From: Chloroflexota bacterium
GTDB taxonomy: Bacteria > Chloroflexota > UBA11872 > VXNJ01
Reading direction: 5' to 3'
DNA: 64,000 bases
Assembly: GCA_026707405.1 (NCBI GenBank)
Contig: JAPOWW010000007.1
Span: 19,749-83,748, forward strand
A program made the position numbers and the translations under genes. Below the pieces are notes generated by a model. That model did no database searches. It had not been told where the DNA came from and saw nothing but the letters and a program-made list of their open reading frames with translations. Positions 9,320 through 19,032 of this stretch are shown piece after piece. The first letter of the stretch is position 1. Every line of letters begins with the position of its first letter.

Positions 9320-10621
9320 GTGCCGTCAAGCACATTCCAAGTACATAGGGCCCTTCCAATACCAAACCCAGCCAAACTGCCGCAGTGGTCCCTCATCGAG
9401 AACGCGACCAGCGTCGTCGAGTCCGACCAGCGGGTCCTCTGCGCGTGGCTCGGCGGCAGCTTCGGCGAAGCTACAGCCGATAGATGGTCTGACGTCGACT
9501 TCCGGCTTGTCATCGGCGACGGCGATTTCCAAGACTTCGTCGACGCCGACCTGGGCCTGCTTGAACGAATATCCCCCGTCGTCGGCGCGCGAGCGCGGCG
9601 AACCGCGGGCGGTGAGACGCTCCGGGTCGTTCTCTTCGAGGGGGCCGCTAGAGCCGACTTCCTGTACATAACCGAGTCCGGCGCGACATCCCGCCCCGGG
9701 GAGCGGTCCCACCTCCTCCTCGACAGAGCGGGCATCCACCCCACCATCGCCCGCCTGCCCGCCGAGCGGCCCGCCTCTAGAAACGAGATACTCCGCCGAT
9801 TGGAAAACGATATCCCGGCAGCTCTGGCCCGGCACCGCAATGCGATAGCCGTCGGATCGCTCATCGCCGCCTTCGAGGAGCATGTAGTTCTATTGGGATG
9901 CGTCGAAAGCCTGTTCGCGCTGCTTCGGGACCCCGCAAAGGCAGGCAGGCTCGGAAACAAGCACAAGGGGTCTGCCCTAACCGTGGACGACCAGGACAGG
10001 CTCCTGGCAACGCTCACACCCTGGAGCGACCCGGTTGCCGCGTGTTCTTCGCAAGCGCTCGATCCCCTCCTCTCGCTGCTGGGCGAGCTTGCCGAGCGCT
10101 GCGACTGGCTCGAACAGAGTCACACATTCCTCCCAGCCTCGCATGAACCAACCGCTCCCGGTCTCTTCGCCCCGCCGATCTGGACGTCCATCCCCGCCAT
10201 CCTCAAGATGCTCGTTCACGCTCCCGTGCACGCCACCTATTTCAACCGGGGCCATTGGCAGGGAGTCCTCACCGGTGATCGCATTGCGCTCCGGGCCATC
10301 GTGAACCTGTCCTATGCAAGTGAAAACGACGATCTCGAAGGCCCCACCGAGTTCCCCGAGCTGCATCTGACCGGTGAATCCAGCAAGTCGTTAGTCGAGT
10401 GTCTGACCCCCCTCGGAGAATGCACGCCCCGGGCGCTCCTCGAATCGCAGAGCCGCATGTTCGAAGTCTTTGCCGCGGTGGGCCGCGCCGCGGCCCGTCG
10501 GCACTCGCACGCCTATCCGTTCCACCTCGAATCCGAGGTCTTCGACTACCTTGAACGCGAGGGAGCGCTCGTTCGCACGGACATCTGCAATCGCCACAGG
10601 CTCCCGGATGTCCCGCCCTGA
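9320..10621 (+). CDS. Nucleotidyltransferase-like protein (MNT/Pol-beta fold)
   Basis: ORF listed from 9266. GGSFGEATADRWSDVDFRLV matches the GG[SG]-x9-DxD nucleotidyltransferase signature. The ATG at 9266 lies inside a REP-like repeat, so a downstream GTG at 9320 is a more likely start. Confidence 0.7.
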   Translation: MPSSTFQVHRALPIPNPAKLPQWSLIENATSVVESDQRVLCAWLGGSFGEATADRWSDVDFRLVIGDGDFQDFVDADLGLLERISPVVGARARRTAGGETLRVVLFEGAARADFLYITESGATSRPGERSHLLLDRAGIHPTIARLPAERPASRNEILRRLENDIPAALARHRNAIAVGSLIAAFEEHVVLLGCVESLFALLRDPAKAGRLGNKHKGSALTVDDQDRLLATLTPWSDPVAACSSQALDPLLSLLGELAERCDWLEQSHTFLPASHEPTAPGLFAPPIWTSIPAILKMLVHAPVHATYFNRGHWQGVLTGDRIALRAIVNLSYASENDDLEGPTEFPELHLTGESSKSLVECLTPLGECTPRALLESQSRMFEVFAAVGRAAARRHSHAYPFHLESEVFDYLEREGALVRTDICNRHRLPDVPP

Positions 10622-10645
10622 TACTCCGCAAAAGACCTGAGCAGT

Positions 10646-11878
10646 TTGGCCATCATCCTCTCAGACCAGGAAATCCGGTGGCTGCGCCTCCGCGCCCAGC
10701 GGCTTTACCCCAAGCCGGCTGGTCCGAGCCAATCGGTCGCCGAGGCAGTAGGCGCGCTCTGCGCCGTCCAGGCCCAGTACCCGCCTGCCGCCGCTCTGGC
10801 GCTGCGCCCGCGCGCGAGTGGTTTCGTAGCGGCAGACGTCGAGCGCGCTCGCCTGCGCGAACGCTCGGTCATGCGGACCTGGTGTATGCGCGGCACGCTT
10901 CATTTGCTTGCGACAGAGGACGTATCTTGGCTCCTCGCCTTGCATGGGCCTGTCTTCGCCGCGGCCGGCCGCCGGCGCCGCCGTCAAGTGGGACTGGACG
11001 ACGAGTCCTCCGCGAAAGGCCTTGAAGCGCTCGGGGAAATCCTCTCGGGCGGCAAACCGAAAACGCGAGCCGAGATCGCCTGCCTGTTAAAGCGTCGCGA
11101 CATACTCACCAAAGGCCAGGCCGTCTATCACCTCCTGCGACTTGCCGGCCTGGAGCGGGTGGTCTGCTTCGGCCCTGACCTGGACGGCGAACCTACCTAT
11201 GTCCTGTTCGAAGATTGGGTACCGTCCGGCAGCCAGGCCCGTCCGGAACAGCCGCAGGCGGAGCTGGCGCGCCGATATCTGTCGGCTCACGGCCCCGCCG
11301 GACCGGACGATCTGGCCGCTTGGTCGGGACTTCGTAAGACGAGCGTTCGGACCGCCTGGAACCAGATCGAAGACGACTTGATCGAGGTGCGCACCGATAC
11401 TTCCTCGTTTTCGATGCTTCAGTCGCAGCTCCCTTGGCTCAAGAAAACGCCCCCGGACGATCGCGTCGTCCACCTGCTGCCCGCCTACGACCCATATCTT
11501 CTCGGCTATCGCAAGCGGGAGCTCGCAGTCCCCGCCAGACACGCCAGGCGGATCCATCCTGGCGGCGGCCTGCTGCGTCCTGTGATGCTCGTCGACGGCG
11601 TCGCCCATGCCACCTGGAAGACACAACGGATGAAGGACGGCCTGGGCCTTGTCGTCGAGCCGTTCGAGAAGCTCACCGAGGCCGTCGAGCGCGCCCTGGA
11701 AGCTGAATTTGCGGATCTCGAACGGTACCTGGAGGTCCCCGATCAAGCCACGCCTCGCCGCCCCAGACTGAATCCGGTCTCGACGGTCCCGATGCGACCG
11801 TCCCGGACCACATCCCGACCTCGCCCGCAACCGCCGGAGCCTCTCGTCTCTTCCAGATGCCGGGCAGGTTCCGGTTGA
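10646..11878 (+). CDS. Winged-helix DNA-binding protein (HTH_42, AlkZ/YcaQ-like family)
   Basis: 410 aa ORF from a TTG: LSDQEIRWLRLRAQRLYP, AVGALCAVQAQYPPAAALALRPR, MRTWCMRGTLHLLATED, HLLPAYDPYLLGYRKRE, GGGLLRPVMLVDG. Confidence 0.82.
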   Translation: MAIILSDQEIRWLRLRAQRLYPKPAGPSQSVAEAVGALCAVQAQYPPAAALALRPRASGFVAADVERARLRERSVMRTWCMRGTLHLLATEDVSWLLALHGPVFAAAGRRRRRQVGLDDESSAKGLEALGEILSGGKPKTRAEIACLLKRRDILTKGQAVYHLLRLAGLERVVCFGPDLDGEPTYVLFEDWVPSGSQARPEQPQAELARRYLSAHGPAGPDDLAAWSGLRKTSVRTAWNQIEDDLIEVRTDTSSFSMLQSQLPWLKKTPPDDRVVHLLPAYDPYLLGYRKRELAVPARHARRIHPGGGLLRPVMLVDGVAHATWKTQRMKDGLGLVVEPFEKLTEAVERALEAEFADLERYLEVPDQATPRRPRLNPVSTVPMRPSRTTSRPRPQPPEPLVSSRCRAGSG

Positions 11879-11892
11879 AAGTCCCAATACGG

Positions 11893-14022
11893 TTACCCGT
11901 CGGCCGGCGGTTCCAATACCGTGTCCTGTTTGCCCGAGATGCCCAGGTTCTGAACGCGCAGGTCCGCCGCCGGAGGAGTTTCGGCAACATCGAACGGATT
12001 CTCGGCGAAGAAGTGCGCCAGGTACTCAGCCAGCGCATCCTGTTCCGTGCCCGGTTCGGTGAAACGCGCCAGGCCTGCGTTCGTCAAAGCCGCCTCGTCG
12101 ATAACCCCGTTTCCGTTGGTATCGGGAAAATCCGGGTTGGGCGCATTGATCTGCCCGGCCTCGCCCGGTAGATCGACTCGGCCCGGGGCCGGGAGCGGGA
12201 ACGGATAGCCATCGCCTCCGTTCGCCAGGAAGTTCAACGTGACCATCTTTATCTCGCGTCCGGAATCGCCGGCTAGATTCCCCGCCCGCACCACGACGTC
12301 AACCACCGCTCCGCCGTCATCAACGATCGCAAGCGAGCGTAATCGCTCACCCGGCGGCGCTGCGGGATCGAAGCTGAAGCGCATTCCGCCTATCTGCGGG
12401 AACCTGCCTACGGTCGCCTCGCCAACCCCATCGAAGCCGATTGCATGTTCCATGATCTCGCGAAGCTGCTGCGCGGTCAGCGGGACGATCACGAGTCCAT
12501 TGTTGAAACGCAGGGCGCCCTCGATGTCGAACTGGGAAACGCCTCCTTCCGTCTTGTCGGCGCTGGGGTTCGCCTGCGGCGGCAAGAAATTCACGTCCTC
12601 TGGCTCCGTCGTGCCGGGCGGCTGGACGGTCATTCCGATCTGATCTCGGATCCCTCCACCATTCTTCAGCGCAACCGCCACGTCCGGGTCCACCTGCCGG
12701 GCCACCCAGAGAAAGGCGTCGGCTGTCAGATTACCCAGGTTCGTCTCCTGGGTGCGCACGTCTCGCCGCCTGCCTGCTAGGTAGACGCTCGTCCTCCCCA
12801 CGACATTCCCGTCGCGGCTCCGCAGTACACTTCTCAATGAGTCGGCGATCCGGCTCACGTCCGGGATCGGTCGCGCCCCTAGCGCCTCCACCGCTTGCTC
12901 GTTCGCGGCATAGGCGCCGCTCGTGGCTGCGTCCACGCTCTCGGGGCTCACCACTCCCCGATCGTCGAAGCCGACCACCAGCCGCCCCAGGTATCGGTAA
13001 TCGCCGTCGGTGTTGACCAGGAGCAGCGGCTCCGCCGAAGCCGACTCCAGCAGGAGCGGATACATGTCGGCGGCCTCGTCCCCGGAGCGCAAACGGTCGT
13101 TCTCGTCGGCGAGAAGTGTGTTCGAGCCGCCCCCCACCACGATATCCACGTCCACCAGCTTGGAGGCCAGCTCCTTTTCGAGCGCAAGTCGCTGCATGTG
13201 CGCCAGCAAGATGACTTTGTTGACGCCCTTGCCAACGACTTGGTCCACCGCCCGCTGCACGATTGACGCCAGCTCATCCATGTCCGTGCTGTCTGCGGGT
13301 GCAACGCTGATGCCGCCGACGCCCGTGAGTCTCGTCAGGTGCGGAGTGGTCACCCCGACCACTCCGATGCGCTCGCCGCCTACCGCGATAATCACGCTCG
13401 CCGCAAGGCTCCCGGGCGGCCGCGGTGCCTCCTGCGCATCTTCAACTACCAGTGGCTGTAAGTTCTCGTCGTCGGCGAATCCAAGATTGCTCGACAGGTA
13501 AGGGAAGGCGGCCCCCGGATAAGTCCCGCTGTCTCCCGACTCTGCGCCGATTGCGGCCGCGAATGCCCCGGTGCCGCGGTCCAGCTCGTGGTTGCCCAGT
13601 GCGGACGCCTGGAAGCCCATCGCGTTCAGTAAGGCGATATCCCCACGCCCATTACCCGAAACGCCCAGCACCGCGTCGTTGGCCTTGTCCCCCGCCGCAT
13701 AGAACCGCGGACCTGGAACGAAGTTGTCCCCCGAGCTCAGTACGAGCGTATTGTCGGGAAATTGCTTCCGAAAGCCGTCCAGTAGGGCCGAGAAGTTCTC
13801 GACGTTTTCTAGCGCCCCCACCGCCCCGTCCATGTCCCCGGCGTGAAGCAGTTGCAGGGTAAAGGCCGGCTGGTCGGTCCTGTCGCCGCCGGTGGATCGC
13901 GCCCCATCCACCCACCACCTCACCGCGACCAGCGCCGCAACGGTCCCCAGCAGAACCACCGCCAGGCTGACAGTGACCGTCAGTCTCCTGGATCGGCGCA
14001 TCCGGGTCGGCCCCCTGTTCAT
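11893..14022 (-). CDS. Secreted bifunctional 5'-nucleotidase/2',3'-cyclic phosphodiesterase-like metallophosphoesterase
   Basis: 709 aa with N-terminal TM/signal, LQLLHAGDMDGA, LVLSSGDNFVPGP, ALGNHELDRG, VILLAHMQ, KNGGGIRDQIG, FNNGLVIVPLTAQQLREIMEHAIG; C-terminal EF-hand-like DTNGNGVIDEA. Confidence 0.88.
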   Translation of the reverse strand: MNRGPTRMRRSRRLTVTVSLAVVLLGTVAALVAVRWWVDGARSTGGDRTDQPAFTLQLLHAGDMDGAVGALENVENFSALLDGFRKQFPDNTLVLSSGDNFVPGPRFYAAGDKANDAVLGVSGNGRGDIALLNAMGFQASALGNHELDRGTGAFAAAIGAESGDSGTYPGAAFPYLSSNLGFADDENLQPLVVEDAQEAPRPPGSLAASVIIAVGGERIGVVGVTTPHLTRLTGVGGISVAPADSTDMDELASIVQRAVDQVVGKGVNKVILLAHMQRLALEKELASKLVDVDIVVGGGSNTLLADENDRLRSGDEAADMYPLLLESASAEPLLLVNTDGDYRYLGRLVVGFDDRGVVSPESVDAATSGAYAANEQAVEALGARPIPDVSRIADSLRSVLRSRDGNVVGRTSVYLAGRRRDVRTQETNLGNLTADAFLWVARQVDPDVAVALKNGGGIRDQIGMTVQPPGTTEPEDVNFLPPQANPSADKTEGGVSQFDIEGALRFNNGLVIVPLTAQQLREIMEHAIGFDGVGEATVGRFPQIGGMRFSFDPAAPPGERLRSLAIVDDGGAVVDVVVRAGNLAGDSGREIKMVTLNFLANGGDGYPFPLPAPGRVDLPGEAGQINAPNPDFPDTNGNGVIDEAALTNAGLARFTEPGTEQDALAEYLAHFFAENPFDVAETPPAADLRVQNLGISGKQDTVLEPPADG

Positions 14023-14251
14023 CTGCCCGGCAAACGGGCCCGGCTCGTCTTTTCCTTTAGGAGTCTAGGCAAAAAGGAACCCCCCGAAGCCCCCCGTGTT
14101 CACCACGCCTGCATCGCAATCTAAAAGTACGCGTATGCGCGTTGGAACGTTTTCTCCGCAGGCCCGCCATCGTGCGGAGTTTCTGACTACTTAGACGCCG
14201 CCAGCTTGCGCGCCCTGAGCAACACGACGGGGCAGATGACGGTCTTCCGCT

Positions 14252-15013
14252 TCAGCCCGAATACCGCGAGAAAAGCTCCTCCATGAAGCCGGTCCGAAGG
14301 GATTCCGCCCATTCGTTCGCCTTTGCAAGCCCCGACCGCTCGATCTCGTCCGCCACCGCCTCCACGTCATACGCGACGCGCCGATGTTCTAGATTCCAGT
14401 CCGCGCCGTCCCAGGTCGCAAGCGCGTATCCCGCGCGTGGGTCGCCGTCGACGGAAAAGCTCACCGGCGAAATCGTCGCGAATCCCTGCCGGTCGATCAC
14501 GCCCCGTTGCTTGAAATGCACGTGACCGCCGACTATGAGATTCGCTCGCGCGCCGCCCAGCAAACGACGCGCCTCGGCAACCGGCGTCAATGGATTCTGA
14601 TACAGCGGATTTCTCTCAAACAAAATGAGCGTTCCGATCTCCTGCGGCGTTGCGTGAACTATCAGCAGGTCGTCATTCGGTGACTCTCCTCCAGGAGGAG
14701 TGACGCGGTGCTCACGGGGCAGGCTGGCAAGGAAATGAATCCGCTCAGGACCGATCCGTTCGCGTATCTCGACTGCTTCTGGAGCATCGCTCGTAGCTGC
14801 CCAGATATCGGAGTTGCCCATGACGGCCGCGCACCCCAGTTCGCGAAGAAGATCGATGCATTCAGCTTCGTGAAGGCCGCGGACGACGATGTCCCCCGCG
14901 ACGACTAGTTCGTCGTACGACTCTCCCTCGAGCTCTCCCAATACCGCCCTGAGAGCCTGGATGTTGCCGTGGATGTCCGACAGTATTGCGATGACGGGTG
15001 CCGCCCGGTTCAC
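14252..15013 (-). CDS. Calcineurin-like metallophosphoesterase (YfcE-type)
   Basis: VIAILSDIHGNIQALRAVL, ELVVAGDIVV, AVMGNSDIW, LIVHATPQE, VGGHVHFKQ; all metal motifs intact. Listed ORF extends to 15064; GTG near 15013 is a plausible start. Confidence 0.85.
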   Translation of the reverse strand: MNRAAPVIAILSDIHGNIQALRAVLGELEGESYDELVVAGDIVVRGLHEAECIDLLRELGCAAVMGNSDIWAATSDAPEAVEIRERIGPERIHFLASLPREHRVTPPGGESPNDDLLIVHATPQEIGTLILFERNPLYQNPLTPVAEARRLLGGARANLIVGGHVHFKQRGVIDRQGFATISPVSFSVDGDPRAGYALATWDGADWNLEHRRVAYDVEAVADEIERSGLAKANEWAESLRTGFMEELFSRYSG

Positions 15014-15073
15014 CCACCGCCTCCATATTCCGTGCACACGTAAAGGCCCCCGAACTCGTACCAAGGCCCTGGA

Positions 15074-15409
15074 TCAGCCGCGCGGCCCTGTCAAACGCAG
15101 GCGCTGCGGCTTCGACCGTGGTATCCGCTCGATCAGCCCCCGCGCCTCCAAATCCAACTTTACCGTAGTCGTGTACCACCCCACGCTCGACTTCTCCCAC
15201 ATGCTGGCCGGCGTGCGCCGTTCGACCTCATCGCGCAAGTCCTTGAAGGCGAGCTCCCCCGCTTCCTCGATAGCTTGCAGGATCGCCTCTCGCACTGGCT
15301 CGTAAATACGGCGGAGGATTCGAGTGTCGTCCCGACCGGTGTTCGGATTCTTGACCGTTATCCGCTCGCCGCTCCCGGCCATGAATGCTCCTATATCGTC
15401 CATCTGCAA
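15074..15409 (-). CDS. DUF6958-like small protein
   Basis: 111 aa: ITVKNPNTGRDDTRILRRIYEPVREAILQAIEEAGELAFKDLRDEV...VGWYTTTVKLDLEARGLIERIP; fits my recollection of the DUF6958 family and has a winged-helix-like C-terminus. Confidence 0.6.
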   Translation of the reverse strand: MQMDDIGAFMAGSGERITVKNPNTGRDDTRILRRIYEPVREAILQAIEEAGELAFKDLRDEVERRTPASMWEKSSVGWYTTTVKLDLEARGLIERIPRSKPQRLRLTGPRG

Positions 15410-15526
15410 TCAGGGGTTGCAATCATAATTTATCCACCCGCCGCGATCGGGCCTGCGACCAAAGCCGCGTGCGGCGGCATTTCGGGTTCCGTCATCCAAA
15501 GCCGCTCCGGTCGAGACCTGTTTCGC

Positions 15527-15946
15527 CTACGCTCGACTCATTGGCGCATCCCGTGGCGGTACCGGCCACCGGCCTGCGACCCGATAAGCCTCGTCCGGTC
15601 CCGGCCACGGCGGCATCGTGACGATCAGGATGCGCAGCGGACGGTCTCCTATCGCCCTGAACTGGAAGTGGGCGCCAACGGGGATCGACAGGCTCCCGCC
15701 CGGAGACACTTCCACGACCCGATCCTCGTCCCCCTGCCGCCTCCACACTTGTCCCGTGCCGTCGAGTACGTACCAGACCTCTTCGACCGTCCTGTGCGCG
15801 ACCGCCACCGACACCTCTCCAGGATTCAGCGTGCAGTGCACCATGCTGCCGCGGCTCGTGGCCGAAAGTAGCCGAATCTCCGATCCGTCCGGCGCCAGCG
15901 TGTCAAAGTCCCTGGCAAGCCGTTTGTAGTCCAGGTCCTGACTCAT
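15527..15946 (-). CDS. Cupin domain-containing protein
   Basis: MSQDLDYKRLARDFDTLAPDGSEIRLL...EVSVAVAHRTVEEVWYVLDGTGQVWRR...VEVSPGGSLSIPVGAHFQFRAIG. Start placed at the ATG at 15946 rather than the ORF start at 16108. Confidence 0.8.
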   Translation of the reverse strand: MSQDLDYKRLARDFDTLAPDGSEIRLLSATSRGSMVHCTLNPGEVSVAVAHRTVEEVWYVLDGTGQVWRRQGDEDRVVEVSPGGSLSIPVGAHFQFRAIGDRPLRILIVTMPPWPGPDEAYRVAGRWPVPPRDAPMSRA

Positions 15947-16166
15947 ACAGTCGACCCTATACCTCATCAGTGCAGAAAGCCTCACCGAACGAGACCCTTG
16001 AACAACGGCGGGCGCGCTGAAAGCAGCCTGCCCATCCCGTCCGGGATTTTCAACATAAAGCGTTCCCAGGTTCAATGCACGGCCTGAACGAGCTGCCGGT
16101 GATTGCATTGAGCCGCCCTATGCCCTGTTGCGCCTGCCGGTCGACGTGACCGGCAGGCGCGGGCTG

Positions 16167-18189
16167 CTACGGGCTGTAGCCGCTGGGCGTGGCCGGGGGA
16201 GCCTGCGCACTGGCGGTCTCAACCATGCGCCCGAGCAGGAAGGAGAAGTCGCGGTAGGCGTCCAATCCGCCCAAGCGGCTTCGGAGCGTTCCTAGAAGAT
16301 CAGCCAGCTTGGACAGGTCTGCTAAAGCGTCGACGTCCTCGCCTTCATAGCCGTCAGGCAGAACGCTGTACCGGTCAGCCGCGAGCGCCACGATCGCGCC
16401 GAACTGAAGCAGCGGGTCTGCATCGAACCAAATAGGCCTGAGTGCCTGGTCAGCGCCGATCCGACCTATTACCTCGGCCTGTTGTCCTCGTGACTGCCCG
16501 GTGTCCGGCACCACCCAGCGCAGCTCGACCTTGCCCAGCTTGAAGTCTCCAGTCTCCAACACACCTTCGTGCAGTTCAAGCTCATAGAAGACCGTCGTGG
16601 CCGCGCCTGAGTGAATCTCCGCGAACTCCTTGCGGTCCTGGGCAAAGCTCTCGTCCGAGGTCACCCGGTTCTCGTAGCCGATTATGCGCCAGTACTTCAC
16701 CGCTTCCGGGTCCCAGGTTACCTGGGCGCGCGTCTGGTCGGCGAACGGCGTCGACAGCACCAGCCAGTTGTCGCGGCTGAAGGTCGCCCGCGCCTGATCA
16801 GTGCTGTCTAGATAGCGGTACCAGCCGTTGCCGTGTTGGGCGAGTTGCTCCAGCAACACGTCGTTGTAGTTGCTAATCCCCACGCCTATGGTGATGAGCC
16901 GCAGCGGATTGCTCGCGTCCCGGTCGTAAGCCGACTCCAGGATCGCAAACGGGTTGGTCGCGTCCACGTTGGCTACGCCGTCCGACATCAGGATGAAGTA
17001 GTTGTACGCGTCCGGACGTTCGAGACGCGCCTCGTTTGCCAGACGCACTCCAAGATTGAGACCGGCTTGGACGTTCGTGCTCTCCCGCGGCCGGAGCTGC
17101 TCGATGGAGCTTCGCACCGCCGGGGCGTCAGGTTCACGGTGTGTGACGGTCAGATCGTGCACCACGTCCTGCGTGAACTGAACGACGGCAATGCGGTCTC
17201 CCGGTCGCAGGCTCTGTCTTACCGCCTCCGCAGCGGCCCGGGCGATAGCCACCCGGTTTCCCTCCTCCATCGAGCCCGATGCGTCCAGCACCAGCGTGAC
17301 GTTTAGCGGCCGGTCGTCGACGACCCTGGCCGCCTGGAACCCGATGCGCGCCAGATTCTTTCGATTGTCCAGCGGGTGCGCCAGTACGTCGGTCGATATC
17401 GCGAATCCCCACCTGTCCGACGGCGGATCGTACTGGTAGTCGAAGGCGTTGACCCACTCTTCCGCCCTCACCGAATCCGGCTCGATATCGTGGCCCTGCC
17501 GCGCCCAGGCAAGCGCCAGTTGGTACGAGGTGCGATCGATATCCAGGCTGAAGGTCGAGACGGCGTCTTCTGACGTCGCAACCTGTGGCTGCCGCGGTTG
17601 ATCCCGAAACCTCGTGTCGGCGGGCCGTGCGGCGGCGGTAGCTGCCGGTGCCGGCGTCGGCTCTGCTCTCGCCATCGCCTCCACCGTCTTTGTCACTACC
17701 TTTTCGACAACCTTCTCGACTACCCGCTCGACCTCGACCTCAACCGTCCGCTGCTTCATGGCAGGTTCTTCGGCCCGTCGAGCCGGAGTTGCCACCTTCT
17801 CGACTTCCACCTCTTGGATTACGACTTTTTCAACCGGGGCTTCCACTACCTTCTCGACCGGCGCTTGCGCCATCTGGGGTACGGCCTTCTCGACTGGGAC
17901 TTCTTGCATAACCTCCGCGATCTGCTCGCCGCCGCCCCGCGAAGTCAGCAAGATCGCCAGGATGGCCACCACAGCCGCTCCAGACGCGCTCACCGTCAGC
18001 AAAGGCGTCCGTATGCGGCCGATCGCATCGATGAGCTTTCGCCAGCCCCGCGGCACGTCTGGATCCTCCAGGCGACCTTCCAGGGACTCCCAAAGGTTCA
18101 CGGGAGCGCGAAGCTCGTTTGCTTCCGCCGCGAAGTGCTGCTTCAGGGCCCGTTCGATGTCCTGGTCTGACAAATAGTTAGTAGCCATC
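16167..18189 (-). CDS. YfbK-like VWA-domain protein with N-terminal anti-sigma-like cytoplasmic segment, one TM and a repetitive linker
   Basis: MATNYLSDQDIERALKQHF..., TM TVSASGAAVVAILAILL, Glu/Lys/Val-rich linker (VEKVVEAPVEKVVIQEVEVEKVA...), TFSLDIDRTSYQLALAWARQG, MIDAS LVLDASGSMEEGNR. Listed ORF to 18206. Confidence 0.88.
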
Positions 18190-18735
18190 GCCGTCATCCT
18201 CTCCATCGGCGTCGGTCGTTAGCTCATCTCTTAGCTGGCCCAGCGCCCGGTGCAGCCTCGACTTGGCCGTCCCCAACGGCACGCCGATTGTTTCCGCCAG
18301 CTCCGGGACCGTCAGATCGGCGAAGTAGCGCAACACGATCACTTCCCGGTGGTCCGGCGTCAGCTTGGCCAGCGCCCGCCTGATCGTCTGGCGGTCGAAC
18401 TGTGCCTCCACCGCCTCCTCCGGCTGCGGCAGCTCGTCCGAAGGGTCCTGATCTTCCAGGGATACCGTGGGATGTGACCGAGTTCTGCTCAGCGACACGA
18501 TTTTGTTCACCAGGATGCGCACAACCCAGGGCTTGAACGGACGGCCCGGCTTGAATCCCTTGATTCCCCGCCATGCCGCGAGGAACGCTTCCTGCACCTG
18601 CTCCTCGGCCAGCGCCGGATTCCTCATCATCAGCAGCGCCGTGCCGTACAGGACGTCTTTGTACCGCTCTACGAGATGACGGAATGCTTCCCGCTCGCCG
18701 CCTTGGCAGCGCAGGATGGCTTGTTCATCCGTCAT
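18178..18735 (-). CDS. RNA polymerase sigma factor, ECF/sigma-70 family
   Basis: 185 aa: ILRCQGGEREAFRHLVERYKDVLYGTALLMMRN...EEQVQEAFLAAWRGIKGF...PWVVRILVNKIVSLSR...LTPDHREVIVLRYFADLTVPELAETIGVPLGTAKSRLHRALGQLR. Confidence 0.95.
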   Translation of the reverse strand: MTDEQAILRCQGGEREAFRHLVERYKDVLYGTALLMMRNPALAEEQVQEAFLAAWRGIKGFKPGRPFKPWVVRILVNKIVSLSRTRSHPTVSLEDQDPSDELPQPEEAVEAQFDRQTIRRALAKLTPDHREVIVLRYFADLTVPELAETIGVPLGTAKSRLHRALGQLRDELTTDADGEDDGDGY

Positions 18736-19032
18736 ACGCTGCCCTCACGGCCGGTGTTATTCGGGGACTCTAATAACAACTACGCTCGTTCGAGCCAAAT
18801 CGTTCCATCGCCCCAAGCAAAACCCCGAAACCGCTTGCGGAACGAATCACAGGCAAACCACCGTATTGCTAACAGGCTGAGCGATACAGGTTGTGGATTG
18901 GTTGGCTGTACCGAGCTTCCGAAGGCGTCTACCCGTCTCTCATGCGATTGACATCACGGGGCGCCGACCGGCGAACGGCCCTAACGGCTAACGGTCTGGC
19001 ATCTCGCGGCAAGCAGCACTAGGCGGCTCGCT

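Noticed and set aside
11893-14022. UshA-like protein with D-x-D instead of D-x-H in the first metal motif (AGDMDGA)
   Set aside because: I recall related bifunctional metallophosphatase/nucleotidase proteins with an acidic residue here (e.g. ASDFEGG), and GD, GNHE and the remaining ligands are intact, so not counted as degenerate.
17690-17910. Possible tandem DNA repeat/CRISPR-like array in the VWA gene
   Set aside because: Units are irregular, lack spacer structure and are in frame, encoding a VEKVV-type protein linker.
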